Shown: positions 12,598-23,087, counted from the stretch's first letter. The stretch is DNA of 64,000 bases from Bacillus haynesii (GCF_001969855.1 NZ_MRBL01000012.1:1-64000), one strand, 5' to 3'. Numbers and translations are program-made. The notes: generated by a model from the sequence alone, not told the origin.

Positions 12598-12655
12598 TTA
12601 TTCACATGTGGATAAGTTAAAGTAAGTAATGATGGCTTAGAACGGTTGTGGATAA
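12598..12655. other. DnaA-box cluster upstream of mnmE
   Basis: Three boxes in 58 nt match TTATNCACA exactly: TTATTCACA (12598-12606) and TTATCCACA on the opposite strand at 12607-12615 and 12647-12655. B. subtilis has an oriC-proximal DnaA-box cluster at the same place (trmE/mnmE) that helps restrain re-initiation by titrating DnaA. It could also tune mnmE transcription. Confidence 0.85.
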
Positions 12656-12803
12656 CGGTTCAAGTCACTTTCACTTCAATTGAAACTATGTTATCTTTAA
12701 ATTTTGATTACAATAAAAGTTTTTCATCCATATACGATGTTTGGAAGATGCCCCGGACAAATGGGGATAATAGATATACGAATGAAAAAGAGAGGTGAAA
12801 GCC

Positions 12804-14183
12804 ATGGATACCATCGCTGCGATTTCAACGCCGATGGGAGAAGGGGCGATTGCGATCGTTCGGATGAGCGGCCCTGAGGCTCTTGCGATCGCCGATAAAG
12901 TATATAAAGGACCTCGCGGGAAAAGGCTGAGTTCCGTCGATTCACATACGATTAACTACGGTCATATCGTTGATCCGGAAACGGAAAAAGTCGTGGAAGA
13001 AGTCATGGTTTCGGTACTGAAAGCGCCGAAAACTTTTACGCGGGAAGATATTGTAGAAATCAACTGCCACGGCGGACTTGTGACCGTCAACCAGGTGCTT
13101 CAGCTCGTTTTGAAAGAGGGAGCGCGTCTGGCGGAACCGGGGGAATTTACGAAAAGAGCCTTTTTGAACGGAAGAATCGATCTTTCCCAGGCTGAAGCTG
13201 TCATGGATCTCATCAGGGCCAAAACAGACCGCGCTATGAATGTGGCCATGAATCAGATGGAAGGAAGGCTGTCTTCACTGATCAAACGGTTGAGAGCCGA
13301 GATTCTTGAAACATTGGCTCACGTTGAAGTGAATATTGACTATCCGGAATACGATGATGTCGAAGAAATGACACACAAGATGCTGATTGAAAAGGCGACA
13401 AAGGTCAAAAAGGAAATCGAGGCGCTGCTGACGACTTCAGAGCAGGGTAAAATATTAAGAGAAGGCATCTCGACGGTTATCATCGGGCGGCCCAATGTCG
13501 GCAAGTCCTCGCTTTTAAACAGTCTCGTCCATGAGACAAAAGCGATTGTAACGGATATTCCGGGAACGACGCGGGATGTCATTGAAGAATATGTGAATGT
13601 CAGAGGCGTGCCGCTGCGTCTTGTCGATACAGCCGGGATCCGCGAGACCGAAGACATCGTCGAGCGAATCGGCGTTGAACGTTCAAGACAGGTTTTAAAA
13701 GAAGCCGATTTGATTTTACTTGTCCTCAATTACAGCGAGCCCCTTTCAGAAGAAGACATCAAGCTCTTTGAAGCAACAAAGGGAATGGACATCATCGTCA
13801 TCGTCAATAAGACCGATCTTGAGCAAAAGCTTGATCTTGATCGCGTTCGGGAATTGGCGGGGAATCAGCCTGTCGTCACGACATCCTTATTGAAAGAGGA
13901 AGGGATTGATGAGCTGGAGGAAGCCATTCAATCGCTGTTTTTCACAGGCACGATCGAGAGCGGCGACTTGACATATGTCAGCAATACAAGGCACATCTCA
14001 CTGCTGCATGAGGCGAAGCGCGCCATCACTGACGCTTTGGAGGGCATCGAAAACGATGTGCCGATCGATATGGTTCAAATTGATTTAACAAGATGTTGGG
14101 AAGTTCTCGGGGAGATCATTGGCGATGCTGTACATGAAAGCCTGATCGACCAGCTCTTCTCTCAATTTTGCTTAGGAAAATAA
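12804..14183 (+). CDS. mnmE: tRNA modification GTPase MnmE
   Basis: With MnmG, installs the 5-carboxymethylaminomethyl group on wobble uridine U34 of certain tRNAs. The 459-residue protein has an N-terminal tetrahydrofolate-binding domain, a helical domain with an inserted G domain ([20 protein letters not shown]) and the catalytic C-terminal CLGK. The frame is open to a GTG at 12795, but that GTG is part of the ribosome site AGAGGTG; ATG at 12804 gives the B. subtilis length. It starts the mnmE-mnmG-rsmG-noc run. Confidence 0.97.
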   Translation: MDTIAAISTPMGEGAIAIVRMSGPEALAIADKVYKGPRGKRLSSVDSHTINYGHIVDPETEKVVEEVMVSVLKAPKTFTREDIVEINCHGGLVTVNQVLQLVLKEGARLAEPGEFTKRAFLNGRIDLSQAEAVMDLIRAKTDRAMNVAMNQMEGRLSSLIKRLRAEILETLAHVEVNIDYPEYDDVEEMTHKMLIEKATKVKKEIEALLTTSEQGKILREGISTVIIGRPNVGKSSLLNSLVHETKAIVTDIPGTTRDVIEEYVNVRGVPLRLVDTAGIRETEDIVERIGVERSRQVLKEADLILLVLNYSEPLSEEDIKLFEATKGMDIIVIVNKTDLEQKLDLDRVRELAGNQPVVTTSLLKEEGIDELEEAIQSLFFTGTIESGDLTYVSNTRHISLLHEAKRAITDALEGIENDVPIDMVQIDLTRCWEVLGEIIGDAVHESLIDQLFSQFCLGK

Positions 14184-14198
14184 AGGAGGAACAAGCAT

Positions 14199-16085
14199 AT
14201 GGGCTATGAAGCAGGCCAATATGACGTCGTTGTCGTCGGCGCCGGCCACGCCGGTGTTGAAGCGGCGCTGGCGTCAGCCAGACAAGGCGCAAAAACGCTT
14301 GTCTTAACGATTAACCTTGATATGGTTGCTTTCATGCCATGTAACCCGTCTGTCGGCGGACCTGCAAAAGGAATCGTCGTCCGCGAAATCGATGCGCTCG
14401 GCGGGGAAATGGCTAAAAATATCGATAAAACTCATATCCAAATGAGGCTTTTAAATACAGGAAAAGGACCTGCCGTCCGTGCGCTGCGGGCTCAGGCTGA
14501 TAAATTCCAATATCAGCACGAGATGAAAAAGACACTTGAGAATGAACCGAATTTGACCATGCTGCAAGGAATGGTCGAACGCCTTCTCATTGAAGACGGG
14601 GAATGCCGGGGCGTTGTAACCCAAACAGGGGCGGAGTACCGTTCTAAGACCGTTGTTTTGACGACGGGAACATTTTTGAGAGGGAAAATCATTCTTGGCG
14701 ATCTGTCATACTCCAGCGGACCGAACAACCAGCAGCCGTCCATCAAGCTGTCTGAGCACCTTGAAGAGCTCGGCTTTGACCTCGTCCGCTTTAAAACAGG
14801 AACGCCGCCTCGGGTCAACAGCCATTCGATTGACTACAGCAAAACGGAAATTCAGCCCGGTGATGAAGTGCCGCGGGCCTTTTCGTATGAGACGGTGGAA
14901 TATATTACAGACCAGCTTCCTTGCTGGCTCACATATACAAGTCCGGAAACGCACGAAATCATTGACAACAATCTGCATCGCTCACCGATGTACTCGGGCA
15001 TGATCAAAGGAACGGGGCCGAGATATTGCCCGTCTATTGAAGACAAGGTCGTCCGCTTTAATGATAAGCCGAGACACCAGATCTTTCTTGAGCCTGAAGG
15101 TCGCAACACTCAGGAAGTCTATGTCCAGGGATTGTCGACAAGCCTTCCGGAAGATGTGCAGCGAAAAATGCTTTCAACTATTCCCGGTCTTGAAAATGTG
15201 CAAATGATGCGGGCGGGATACGCGATTGAATATGATGCGATCGTACCGACTCAACTGTGGCCGACACTGGAAACGAAAAAAATTCCGGGACTATTCACAG
15301 CCGGACAGATTAACGGAACATCAGGCTATGAAGAAGCGGCCGGACAGGGAATTATGGCCGGCATCAATGCGGGCCGGAAAGCGCTTGGCAAAGAAGAGGT
15401 CATTCTCAGCCGTTCTGACGCTTATATCGGTGTATTGATCGACGACCTTGTGACGAAAGGAACAAACGAACCGTACCGTCTGCTGACTTCGCGTGCGGAG
15501 TACAGGCTGCTTCTGCGTCACGACAATGCAGATTTGCGCCTGACCGAGATCGGCTATCAGATCGGCTTGATTTCTGAAGAACGATATCAAAAGTTTCAAG
15601 AGAAAAAAGCGGCCATTGAAGCAGAGAAAAAACGTCTTCATTCTGTTATTATCAAACCGACAAAGGAAAATCAGGAATATATCCGTTCACTAGGCGGCAG
15701 CGAGCTCAAAGACGGCATTCGCGCGACCGACCTGATGAAGCGGCCGGAAATGAACTATGAAACCGTCACAGCTCTTGCGCCGCCTGAACAAAAAGTCGCC
15801 GGCGACGTTACTGAACAGGTAGAAATTCAAATTAAGTATGAAGGATATATTGAAAAGTCCTTGCAGCAGGTCGAAAAACTAAAGAAAATGGAAAACAAAA
15901 AGATTCCTGACAGAATCGACTATGACGCGATCAAAGGCATTGCAACGGAAGCGCGCCAAAAATTGAAAGAGGTCAGACCGCTGTCTGTCGCACAAGCCTC
16001 ACGGATTTCCGGCGTCAATCCTGCTGATATTTCCATTCTGCTCGTCTACTTAGAGCAGGGACGGATTGCCAAGGTTGCGGAATAG
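14199..16085 (+). CDS. mnmG: tRNA uridine 5-carboxymethylaminomethyl modification enzyme MnmG
   Basis: FAD-dependent partner of MnmE (GidA). The 628-residue protein has the N-terminal FAD fold [16 protein letters not shown], the GidA signature [15 protein letters not shown] and a second signature ending [21 protein letters not shown] at 14199 has AAAGGAGGAA in front and sits 15 nt after mnmE, so the two subunits are co-expressed. Confidence 0.98.
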   Translation: MGYEAGQYDVVVVGAGHAGVEAALASARQGAKTLVLTINLDMVAFMPCNPSVGGPAKGIVVREIDALGGEMAKNIDKTHIQMRLLNTGKGPAVRALRAQADKFQYQHEMKKTLENEPNLTMLQGMVERLLIEDGECRGVVTQTGAEYRSKTVVLTTGTFLRGKIILGDLSYSSGPNNQQPSIKLSEHLEELGFDLVRFKTGTPPRVNSHSIDYSKTEIQPGDEVPRAFSYETVEYITDQLPCWLTYTSPETHEIIDNNLHRSPMYSGMIKGTGPRYCPSIEDKVVRFNDKPRHQIFLEPEGRNTQEVYVQGLSTSLPEDVQRKMLSTIPGLENVQMMRAGYAIEYDAIVPTQLWPTLETKKIPGLFTAGQINGTSGYEEAAGQGIMAGINAGRKALGKEEVILSRSDAYIGVLIDDLVTKGTNEPYRLLTSRAEYRLLLRHDNADLRLTEIGYQIGLISEERYQKFQEKKAAIEAEKKRLHSVIIKPTKENQEYIRSLGGSELKDGIRATDLMKRPEMNYETVTALAPPEQKVAGDVTEQVEIQIKYEGYIEKSLQQVEKLKKMENKKIPDRIDYDAIKGIATEARQKLKEVRPLSVAQASRISGVNPADISILLVYLEQGRIAKVAE

Positions 16086-16098
16086 AAAGGGTGACGGC

Positions 16099-16818
16099 AT
16101 GAACATTGAGCAATTTACAGCCGGTTTGGAAGAGAAAGGCATCTCCCTTTCCTCCTTCCAGCTGGAGCAATTTGAGACCTATTACGAATGGCTTGTTGAA
16201 TGGAACGAAAAAATGAATTTAACCTCGATTACCGAGAAAAAAGAAGTGTACTTAAAGCATTTTTACGATTCCATTGCCGCTTCTTTTTACGTTGATTTCA
16301 AAAAGATGACCAGTCTCTGTGATGTTGGAGCGGGCGCCGGATTTCCAAGCCTTCCGATTAAAATCTGCTTTCCGCACCTTCACGTCACAATCGTTGACTC
16401 ACTGAACAAACGGATTCACTTTTTGAATCAGCTGTCAGATGCTTTGAAGCTGGAAAACACAGCTTTTTACCATGACCGCGCGGAAATATTCGGAAGATCG
16501 AAAGACCACAGAGAAAGCTATGACGTCGTGACGGCACGCGCTGTCGCCCGCCTTTCGGTTCTCAGCGAGCTCTGCCTTCCGCTTGTGAAAAAAGACGGCT
16601 TATTCGTAGCATTAAAAGCAGCTTCGGCTGATGAAGAAATTGAAACGGGCAAAAAAGCCATCAAAACACTTGGAGGCGAAATTGAAACCGTACATTCTTT
16701 TCAGCTGCCAATAGAAGAAAGCGACAGAAACATCATTGTCATCAAAAAGCAATCTCAGACACCGAAGAAATTTCCAAGAAAGCCTGGAACACCTAATAAA
16801 TCTCCTATTGAAGGTTAA
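16099..16818 (+). CDS. rsmG: 16S rRNA (guanine527-N7)-methyltransferase RsmG
   Basis: SAM-dependent enzyme (GidB) that methylates G527 of 16S rRNA; loss gives low-level streptomycin resistance in several bacteria. The 239-residue protein has motif [13 protein letters not shown] and the conserved tail [14 protein letters not shown]. The frame overlaps mnmG upstream, but ATG at 16099 with GAAAGGGTGA in front matches B. subtilis, 13 nt after mnmG. Confidence 0.97.
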   Translation: MNIEQFTAGLEEKGISLSSFQLEQFETYYEWLVEWNEKMNLTSITEKKEVYLKHFYDSIAASFYVDFKKMTSLCDVGAGAGFPSLPIKICFPHLHVTIVDSLNKRIHFLNQLSDALKLENTAFYHDRAEIFGRSKDHRESYDVVTARAVARLSVLSELCLPLVKKDGLFVALKAASADEEIETGKKAIKTLGGEIETVHSFQLPIEESDRNIIVIKKQSQTPKKFPRKPGTPNKSPIEG

Positions 16819-16915
16819 ATTATTCGTTTTCTTCAAATTTCGTGATGTCACAGAAGGAAAATTCATGAGAAAATAGAATTATAAAAATGGCAGTGTTTAA
16901 AGGTGGTGTAGGTAC

Positions 16916-17767
16916 ATGAAGCATTCATTCTCTCGTCTCTTCGGACTTGGCGACAAGGAAGAAGAAGCAGAGATTGCTGAACATGATACGAATAAAGAAG
17001 AAATTCAAGAGATTCCAGTAGGCGATATAATTCCTAACCGTTTTCAGCCGCGCACCATTTTCTCAGAAGAAAAAATTAAAGAATTAGCTGCAACCATTCA
17101 TACACACGGCATTATCCAGCCGATTGTCGTCAGAAAAACAGAGCGGGAAGGCCAATATGAACTCATAGCCGGAGAGCGGCGCTGGCGGGCGGTTCAAACG
17201 CTCGATTGGGAGAAGGTTCCCGCTATTATTAAGGATTTTTCAGATACGGAGACCGCTTCTGTCGCTCTTATCGAAAACCTTCAGAGGGAAGAATTATCTT
17301 CGATTGAAGAGGCGCATGCTTATGCAAGGCTTTTAGAGCTTCACGATTTGACACAGGAAGCCCTTGCACAAAGGCTTGGAAAGGGCCAGTCAACAATCGC
17401 CAATAAGCTCAGACTGTTAAAGCTTCCGGAAGAGGTGCAGGAAGCGATCTTGAAAAAAGAAATTTCAGAGCGCCATGCCAGAGCGCTCATACCGTTGAAA
17501 CAGCCCGACCTTCAGGTCAAGCTGTTACATGAAGTCATCGAAAAGAATTTAAATGTAAAACAAACCGAAGACCGTGTCGTCAAAATGCTTGAGCAGGATA
17601 AACGCAAGCCGAAACCAAAGAGAAAAGCGTACAGCAGGGACGCGAGAATCGCGATGAATACGATTCGCCAGTCCTTATCAATGGTGGAAGACAGCGGCGT
17701 CAAACTGAATACGGAAGAAGAGGAATTTGAAGAATATATTCAGTTTACGATCAAGATACCGAAATAA
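16916..17767 (+). CDS. noc: Nucleoid occlusion protein Noc
   Basis: ParB-family CTPase that binds Noc sites, spreads, contacts the membrane through its amphipathic N-terminus ([12 protein letters not shown]) and blocks Z-ring assembly over the chromosome. The 283-residue protein has the ParB/CTP motif GERRWRAV, the [14 protein letters not shown] block, and a helix-turn-helix ([20 protein letters not shown]). It is a paralogue of spo0J 2.4 kb downstream. The B. subtilis position next to rsmG is kept. Confidence 0.97.
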   Translation: MKHSFSRLFGLGDKEEEAEIAEHDTNKEEIQEIPVGDIIPNRFQPRTIFSEEKIKELAATIHTHGIIQPIVVRKTEREGQYELIAGERRWRAVQTLDWEKVPAIIKDFSDTETASVALIENLQREELSSIEEAHAYARLLELHDLTQEALAQRLGKGQSTIANKLRLLKLPEEVQEAILKKEISERHARALIPLKQPDLQVKLLHEVIEKNLNVKQTEDRVVKMLEQDKRKPKPKRKAYSRDARIAMNTIRQSLSMVEDSGVKLNTEEEEFEEYIQFTIKIPK

Positions 17768-17796
17768 AAGCTCCCTATAGAGCTTTTATTTTTTTA
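17768..17796 (+). terminator. Terminator after noc
   Basis: Short inverted repeat AAAAGCTC / GAGCTTTT followed by a T7 run, immediately after the noc stop codon. Confidence 0.85.
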
Positions 17797-17822
17797 GGCA
17801 AAATATCTATGGGGGAGCATCT

Positions 17823-18680
17823 ATGGAATATTATCGACAATATCATTCATTGCTTTTTTCAATTGCTTACCGTATGCTCGGTTCTTTGCAAGATGCAGAG
17901 GACATCGTCCAAGAATTGTTCGCAGACCTTCAGGAAAAAGATATCAGTCAAATTGACCATATTCAAGCATATTTGACGAAATCTATCACAAACCGCTGCA
18001 TAAATGAACTGCAGTCTGCCCGCAAGAAGCGAGAGGTATATATCGGGGAATGGCTTCCGGAACCGCAGGTGGCACTTTCAGCTCAAAGTCCGGCTGAGTA
18101 CGTTGAAGAAAAAGAAAAGGTTTCCTATGCTTTTCTGGTAGTTATGAGCCGATTAAATCCTGTAGAAAGAGCCGTTTTGATGTTTAGGGAAGTGTTTGGA
18201 TATCATTATAAGGAAATTTCGTCCATTATCGGGAAGTCGGAAGCGAACTGCCGTAAAATCCACAGCCGTCTGAAACAGAAATTAAACGGGGAAATTTCAG
18301 TATTATCACAGCCGGTTGAAGAACAGCAATTGGCCCGGCTGTTTATCGAATCAGCGAGAACCGGTAATTTTGAGGAGTTTTCCAAGAAATTGATTGAAGA
18401 TGCCGTCTTGTATACAGATGGCGGCGGAAAAGTGCGTAGCGCTTTGAGACCGATCTATGGAAAGAGCCGCATTTATGCGTTTTTTACGGGAGTTGTTTCA
18501 AAGGGAAGCTTTTCCGGCCGCTTTATGCCTGTCGATATCAACGGCCAAAAGGGTGTGTTGATTATTAAAAACAACCGCCCGGCTTACGCCGTTTGCTTTG
18601 CTTGGAATCCGGAAGGCGATTCCATCAAAAATGTGTTTATCGTGTCAAATCCCGATAAACTGAAGCACATTAAAATATAA
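17823..18680 (+). CDS. ECF41-group sigma factor with fused SnoaL-like regulatory domain
   Basis: A 285-residue extracytoplasmic-function sigma factor. Region 2 is at about residues 1-70 (YHSLLFSIAYRMLGSLQDAED), a linker carries WLPEP (about 78-82), region 4 is at about 105-155 (FGYHYKEISSIIGKSEANCR), and a SnoaL/NTF2-like extension ends in SNPDKLKHIKI. WLPEP, DGGGK and NPDKL correspond to the signature motifs of group ECF41, whose fused C-terminal domain replaces an anti-sigma factor. A carboxymuconolactone decarboxylase follows, the standard partner. In B. subtilis this position between noc and soj holds other genes. This is probably the ECF41 protein studied in B. licheniformis. Confidence 0.92.
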   Translation: MEYYRQYHSLLFSIAYRMLGSLQDAEDIVQELFADLQEKDISQIDHIQAYLTKSITNRCINELQSARKKREVYIGEWLPEPQVALSAQSPAEYVEEKEKVSYAFLVVMSRLNPVERAVLMFREVFGYHYKEISSIIGKSEANCRKIHSRLKQKLNGEISVLSQPVEEQQLARLFIESARTGNFEEFSKKLIEDAVLYTDGGGKVRSALRPIYGKSRIYAFFTGVVSKGSFSGRFMPVDINGQKGVLIIKNNRPAYAVCFAWNPEGDSIKNVFIVSNPDKLKHIKI

Positions 18681-18687
18681 CGTTTTC

Positions 18688-18714
18688 TGTCACAAACGCC
18701 GTTCCTCACTTGTT
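18688..18714 (+). promoter_or_regulatory. ECF41-type promoter
   Basis: A TGTCACA element (18688-18694) lies 16 nt upstream of TGTT (18711-18714). The -35 matches the TGTCACA described for ECF41 targets exactly; the -10 (described as CGTC) agrees at two of four bases. It lies between the sigma gene and the decarboxylase, so the sigma factor probably drives only its partner gene here. Confidence 0.7.
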
Positions 18715-18746
18715 ATATAAGTGAAACACTTAAAGGAGGAATAGAC

Positions 18747-19190
18747 ATGGAAACGAGATTTCTAATGGAAAAAGTAAACCCTGAGGGCTACAAAGGAATG
18801 CTGGAGCTTGAAAAAGCGCAGGCTTCTTCAGGCATTGACCCCATCTTAAAGGAATTGATCAAAATCCGGGCTTCACAGCTGAACGGATGTGCTTTCTGCT
18901 TAAATATGCATACGAAGGATGCAAGGCAGAACGGTGAGACGGAACAGCGGATATATGCGCTTAATGCGTGGCGGGAAGCGCCTTTTTTCACGGAAAAAGA
19001 GCGGGCAGTATTGGCGCTGACTGAAGCCGTTACGCGAATCGGCGAGCACGGGCTGCCGGATGAAGTATACAACGAAGTCAGGACCCATTTTTCAGAAGCT
19101 GAAACAGCCGAACTGATCATGGCAGTCGTCACGATTAATGCCTGGAACAGGATTGCTATTGCCACCCGGAAAATGCCCGCAGCAGATTGA
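18747..19190 (+). CDS. Carboxymuconolactone decarboxylase / AhpD-family protein
   Basis: A 147-residue all-helical protein with the AhpD-type redox motif CAFCLNMH (CxxCxxxH, about residues 49-56), suggesting peroxidase or peroxiredoxin-reducing activity rather than a true decarboxylase. It is the likely sole target of the upstream ECF41 sigma factor (the partner is called YdfG in B. licheniformis work). A strong ribosome site AAAGGAGGA precedes the ATG. Its substrate is unknown. Confidence 0.88.
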   Translation: METRFLMEKVNPEGYKGMLELEKAQASSGIDPILKELIKIRASQLNGCAFCLNMHTKDARQNGETEQRIYALNAWREAPFFTEKERAVLALTEAVTRIGEHGLPDEVYNEVRTHFSEAETAELIMAVVTINAWNRIAIATRKMPAAD

Positions 19191-19195
19191 TTGAA

Positions 19196-19222
19196 GTCCC
19201 CCTAATACAGGGGGATTTTTTA
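19196..19222 (+). terminator. Terminator after the AhpD-family gene
   Basis: Inverted repeat AGTCCCCCT / AGGGGGATT with a T6 run right after the stop codon; it separates the ECF41 module from soj. Confidence 0.88.
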
Positions 19223-19431
19223 TATTAATATAATATTAAAACTATCTTTCACTTCATTTGAACGTCTCTTCTCTTTTTTCTGAGATAAAAAAATGGTTTC
19301 TTTATGTCGAAAAATAAACAAAACGGATCTCTTTCAAAAAACAAAAATTCAAAAAAAGCAAACGGCTGATTCTTTTTTTGTTAAAATAGAGAAATGAGAG
19401 AAACTTGTTCAATGTGAAAGTAGGTGACATT

Positions 19432-20193
19432 GTGGGGAAAATTATTGCGATCACAAACCAAAAAGGTGGCGTTGGCAAAACGACAACTTCCGTTAACCTG
19501 GGAGCTTGTTTAGCTTACATCGGGAAAAGGGTTTTGTTAGTCGACATAGACCCGCAAGGAAACGCAACAAGCGGTATCGGCGTTGAAAAGGCTGATGTTG
19601 ATCAATGTGTGTACGATATATTAGTAGATGATGCAGATGTGAAAGATGTCATCAAAACAACATCCGTAGAAAACTTGGATGTCATTCCTGCAACGATTCA
19701 GCTTGCGGGGGCGGAAATTGAACTCGTTCCGACCATTTCCCGTGAAGTCCGGCTGAAAAGGGCTTTGGAATCTGTTAAACAAAACTATGATTTCATGATT
19801 ATTGACTGCCCGCCGTCATTAGGGCTGCTTACAATCAATGCGCTTACGGCTTCCGATTCCGTCGTGATTCCGGTTCAGTGCGAATATTATGCGCTGGAAG
19901 GGCTGAGCCAATTGCTCAACTCGGTTCGGCTCGTGCAAAAACATTTAAATACGGATCTGATGATAGACGGTGTATTGCTGACAATGCTTGATGCAAGAAC
20001 GAATTTAGGCATACAGGTCATCGAAGAAGTGAAAAAGTACTTCCGTGATAAAGTATACCAAACGGTTATCCCCCGGAATGTCCGGCTCAGTGAAGCACCG
20101 AGTCATGGAAAGCCGATCATTTTATATGATCCTCGTTCCAGAGGAGCGGAAGTCTATTTAGAATTAGCAAAGGAAGTGGCTGCGAATGCCTAA
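19432..20193 (+). CDS. soj: Chromosome partitioning ATPase Soj (ParA)
   Basis: ParA-type ATPase that works with Spo0J in origin segregation and, as a monomer or dimer, inhibits or stimulates DnaA. The 253-residue protein has a deviant Walker A KGGVGKTTT (residues 11-19) and DIDPQGN. The open frame begins nine codons earlier, but GTG at 19432 (read MGKIIAITNQ) matches B. subtilis, with a GTAGGTGA ribosome site. It overlaps spo0J by 8 nt. Confidence 0.97.
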   Translation: MGKIIAITNQKGGVGKTTTSVNLGACLAYIGKRVLLVDIDPQGNATSGIGVEKADVDQCVYDILVDDADVKDVIKTTSVENLDVIPATIQLAGAEIELVPTISREVRLKRALESVKQNYDFMIIDCPPSLGLLTINALTASDSVVIPVQCEYYALEGLSQLLNSVRLVQKHLNTDLMIDGVLLTMLDARTNLGIQVIEEVKKYFRDKVYQTVIPRNVRLSEAPSHGKPIILYDPRSRGAEVYLELAKEVAANA

Positions 20194-21034
20194 AGGTCTC
20201 GGAAAAGGGATTAATGCATTGTTTTCAAATGTTGATTTATCCGAAGAAACGGTTGAGGAAATCAAGCTGCAAGACTTGCGGCCCAACCCTTATCAGCCAA
20301 GAAAAACGTTTGATGACCAATCGTTAAAAGATTTGAAGGAGTCCATTCTACAACACGGTGTTTTGCAGCCCATCATTGTCAGAAAGTCAATTAAAGGTTA
20401 TGACATTGTAGCCGGAGAACGCCGCTTCCGGGCTGCTGAAAAAGCCGGATTGGAAACCATTCCTGCGATTGTGCGCGAGCTGTCCGAATCCCTGATGATG
20501 GAGATTGCCCTATTGGAAAATCTTCAACGAGAAGACCTGTCTCCGCTTGAAGAAGCAAAAGCCTATGAATCTTTGCTCAAACATCTCGAGATGACCCAGG
20601 AACAACTGGCAAAAAGACTTGGAAAAAGCAGGCCTCACATCGCCAACCACTTGCGGCTGCTGACACTTCCTAAAGACGTCCAAAAGTTAATTGACAACGG
20701 GACGTTATCGATGGGCCATGGTCGAACATTGCTCGGATTGAAAAACAAGAAAAAGCTTGAGCCGCTTGTTCAAAAGGTCGTGTCCGAACAGCTGAACGTC
20801 CGCCAGCTTGAAAAGTTAATTCAACAGTTAAATGCTGATGTTCCACGTGAAACAAAGAAGTCGAAACAAGTGAAAGATGCAGTGATCAAAGAACGGGAAT
20901 CTTATTTACAAAACTATTTTGGAACCCCGGTGACCATTAAAAAGCAAAAGAAAAAAGGCAGAATCGAAATCGAATTCTACTCAAATGAAGACTTGGAGCG
21001 CATTCTCGAATTGCTGGCCCAAGAAGACGCATAA
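20186..21034 (+). CDS. spo0J: Chromosome partitioning protein Spo0J (ParB)
   Basis: CTP-dependent DNA clamp that loads at parS, spreads, recruits SMC and stimulates Soj. The 282-residue protein has the CTP-binding motif GERRFRAAEKAG, the ENLQREDLSPLEEA block, a helix-turn-helix (TQEQLAKRLGKSRPHIANHL) and a C-terminal dimerisation domain. It is translationally coupled to soj. Its own coding sequence holds a perfect parS site, as in B. subtilis. Confidence 0.98.
   Translation: MPKGLGKGINALFSNVDLSEETVEEIKLQDLRPNPYQPRKTFDDQSLKDLKESILQHGVLQPIIVRKSIKGYDIVAGERRFRAAEKAGLETIPAIVRELSESLMMEIALLENLQREDLSPLEEAKAYESLLKHLEMTQEQLAKRLGKSRPHIANHLRLLTLPKDVQKLIDNGTLSMGHGRTLLGLKNKKKLEPLVQKVVSEQLNVRQLEKLIQQLNADVPRETKKSKQVKDAVIKERESYLQNYFGTPVTIKKQKKKGRIEIEFYSNEDLERILELLAQEDA
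20839..20854 (+). other. parS site inside spo0J
   Basis: TGTTCCACGTGAAACA is an exact match to the Bacillus parS consensus TGTTNCACGTGAAACA. It is at the same relative place as the main parS site of B. subtilis and should be a primary Spo0J loading site. Confidence 0.97.
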
Positions 21035-21039
21035 GCTTA

Positions 21040-21072
21040 AAAACCATCTGATCACATACAGATGGTTTTTTT
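21040..21072 (+). terminator. Terminator between spo0J and yyaC
   Basis: Inverted repeat AAAAACCATCTG / CAGATGGTTTTTTT after spo0J; A and T runs on both sides let it serve yyaC from the other strand too. Confidence 0.88.
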
Positions 21073-21688
21073 ATGACATCCTTCCGGTCATTCTTTGAAT
21101 TGGTGACACATGGCGCCGCTGCCATTCTGCTTTCTCCAAATGAGACAGCCCGTCAGCAAGCACATTAGCCATGCTCATGACAAGATTGAGCCTTGTATTT
21201 TGCAGGACGAAATACTCCATAAAGCCGCTGACATTGACAATTCCGTTAATATGCACGTGGCCGACTTCGGGCAGGCTTTTCTGAACGCCTGCTCCCGGCT
21301 TCAAAGGCCCTTTGCCGATTTGAAAAGACCCTACGCTTTTAGTCCGTCCAAGACAGGCATCGATCGCGATCATAAATGGATTTTGATGCTGCTGATGAAT
21401 ATGATCAAGTTTTTCATTTAAGTTCACGGCATGAACCGGATCGGCAAGCGTTCCATAGACATGAAAACGTGTCAGCTGTTTTGCGGAGAGTTTCATTCCT
21501 ACGAGGGGACCGAGCGAATCTCCGGTGGAGCGGTCTGTACCGATGCAAACGATCACGATCGGCCGGTCTCCGGCTTCCTTTAAATAGACGGAAAGGACTT
21601 TCTCTATTTGTTTCACAGCTAGCGGATCCGAATGAGAAATATATTCATTTATTGGTTCTTGAGAAAAAATTCCGCCTTTTCGATTCAT
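21071..21688 (-). CDS. yyaC: Spore protein YyaC (DUF1256)
   Basis: A 205-residue protein of the DUF1256 family, which resembles HybD/GPR-type peptidases and is found in spore formers. The core motif is IGTDRSTGDSLGPLVG, with ACLGRTKSVG and GIVNVSGFMEYFVLQNTRL. The frame includes a GTG three codons upstream, but the AAGGA ribosome site fits ATG at 21688. It is convergent with spo0J, as in B. subtilis. The biochemical activity is unproven; sporulation expression is expected from the family. Confidence 0.9.
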   Translation of the reverse strand: MNRKGGIFSQEPINEYISHSDPLAVKQIEKVLSVYLKEAGDRPIVIVCIGTDRSTGDSLGPLVGMKLSAKQLTRFHVYGTLADPVHAVNLNEKLDHIHQQHQNPFMIAIDACLGRTKSVGSFQIGKGPLKPGAGVQKSLPEVGHVHINGIVNVSGFMEYFVLQNTRLNLVMSMANVLADGLSHLEKAEWQRRHVSPIQRMTGRMS

Positions 21689-21989
21689 AGGCTTCACATC
21701 CTTGTCATCATGGTAACAGCAGTGTCTTGGTGAGTTTTCGAGTATGAATGGTTGTTTACAGTATATCCAGCTGTCCCTTTTTTTATGCTTTGGATGAATC
21801 GATTTGGCCAGCCGAAAAAATACTTTACTAAGAGAAAATGTGATAGTTCATTTTATTATATTGATATAATATATTTATTTAAACGAGAAAAGTCGAAAGG
21901 GGTTTCATGAATTTTTATAGAGGACCGGCAATATAGTGTCATGAGCGGAGAAACAAGCTTAAAAACTATATTGTTGGGGTGAGCAAATC

Positions 21990-23003
21990 GTGTGGAGAGC
22001 CGGAATGAAGTGGATGCTTCTTATTTTAGGAAGCTTAATAGGTGCGGGATATGCATCCGGCCAGGAAATATGGCAGTTTTTTGGTGATGAAAGCGGACTG
22101 GCTATCCTGTTGTTTACGATCATGTTCAGCCTGTCAACCTATATTGTGATGAAGATCAGCTATGAACAAAAATCAGAGCATTTTCTGCCTGTCCTCGAAA
22201 CATTAATCGGTCCGCTGCTGGCTAAAGTATACGATGTGCTGATCATCCTGTATTTGTTTACCACTACGATTGTGATGATTGCAGGAGGCGGGGTAACGCT
22301 GCAAATCTTTCATATCCCGTTTTGGACGGGCGTCATCTTGTTTTGTTTATGCACAGGCTTGTTGTTTTTCTGGGGGCTTAATGGCATATTGTCCGTTAAC
22401 AGCTACTTAATCCCGATTTTGGTGGCTGGGCTGCTGTATGCGCTGATTTCTTTTCAAACAGCTCACCATCAGCCGTGGCTGCTCAATTTGACTCATCAAT
22501 ACAACTGGCCTGCCGGCATCGCATTCACTTCCCTGAACATATTATCTGTTGTCGCTGTATTATCTGCGGTCGGCAAAGAGATGAAGGGAGTCGGAGAGGC
22601 GAAGATTGCCAGCATATTAAGCGGCCTGGTGTTTGGCGCTATTTCATACATGTACAATGAGACCCTTGTAGAGCTTGCCGGTGAGCTGGCCCATTATGAA
22701 ATTCCTTTATTCGCGGTTTTGGAGGGCGCGCCTTTTCCGATTTTTATTTTTATGACGGCTGTTCTTTGCGTCGCGATCTACACAACGACGATCTCAAGCA
22801 TTCTCGGTCTGTCCAGCCGTTTTCTGTCATTTGTGAACTGGCCGAGATGGGTGATCGTCCTCCTGCTCCTCGCGATCATGGTGCCTTTTACGTCAATCGG
22901 CTTTTCAAACTTAATCGCTTTTTTATATCCAATTTACGGGTTGTTGAATTTGTATTTATTGGTAAATATCTTACTTTATCCGATTTTAAGTAAATGGAAA
23001 TAA
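21990..23003 (+). CDS. YkvI-family integral membrane protein
   Basis: A 337-residue protein made almost entirely of membrane segments (about ten). It begins with GSLIGAGYASGQEIWQFF, a glycine-rich stretch typical of YkvI-like members of the APC/LeuT superfamily. GTG at 21990 is preceded by GGGGTGA. It occupies the place where B. subtilis has yyaD and yyaE. A transport role is likely, with unknown substrate. Confidence 0.75.
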   Translation: MWRAGMKWMLLILGSLIGAGYASGQEIWQFFGDESGLAILLFTIMFSLSTYIVMKISYEQKSEHFLPVLETLIGPLLAKVYDVLIILYLFTTTIVMIAGGGVTLQIFHIPFWTGVILFCLCTGLLFFWGLNGILSVNSYLIPILVAGLLYALISFQTAHHQPWLLNLTHQYNWPAGIAFTSLNILSVVAVLSAVGKEMKGVGEAKIASILSGLVFGAISYMYNETLVELAGELAHYEIPLFAVLEGAPFPIFIFMTAVLCVAIYTTTISSILGLSSRFLSFVNWPRWVIVLLLLAIMVPFTSIGFSNLIAFLYPIYGLLNLYLLVNILLYPILSKWK

Positions 23004-23087
23004 ATATATTTATAATTGTGAAGAATTGCTCTTTCGCCGTGGTTTTTTGTACAATAAGATCACAACAAGGAAGCAAAGAGGTGAACG

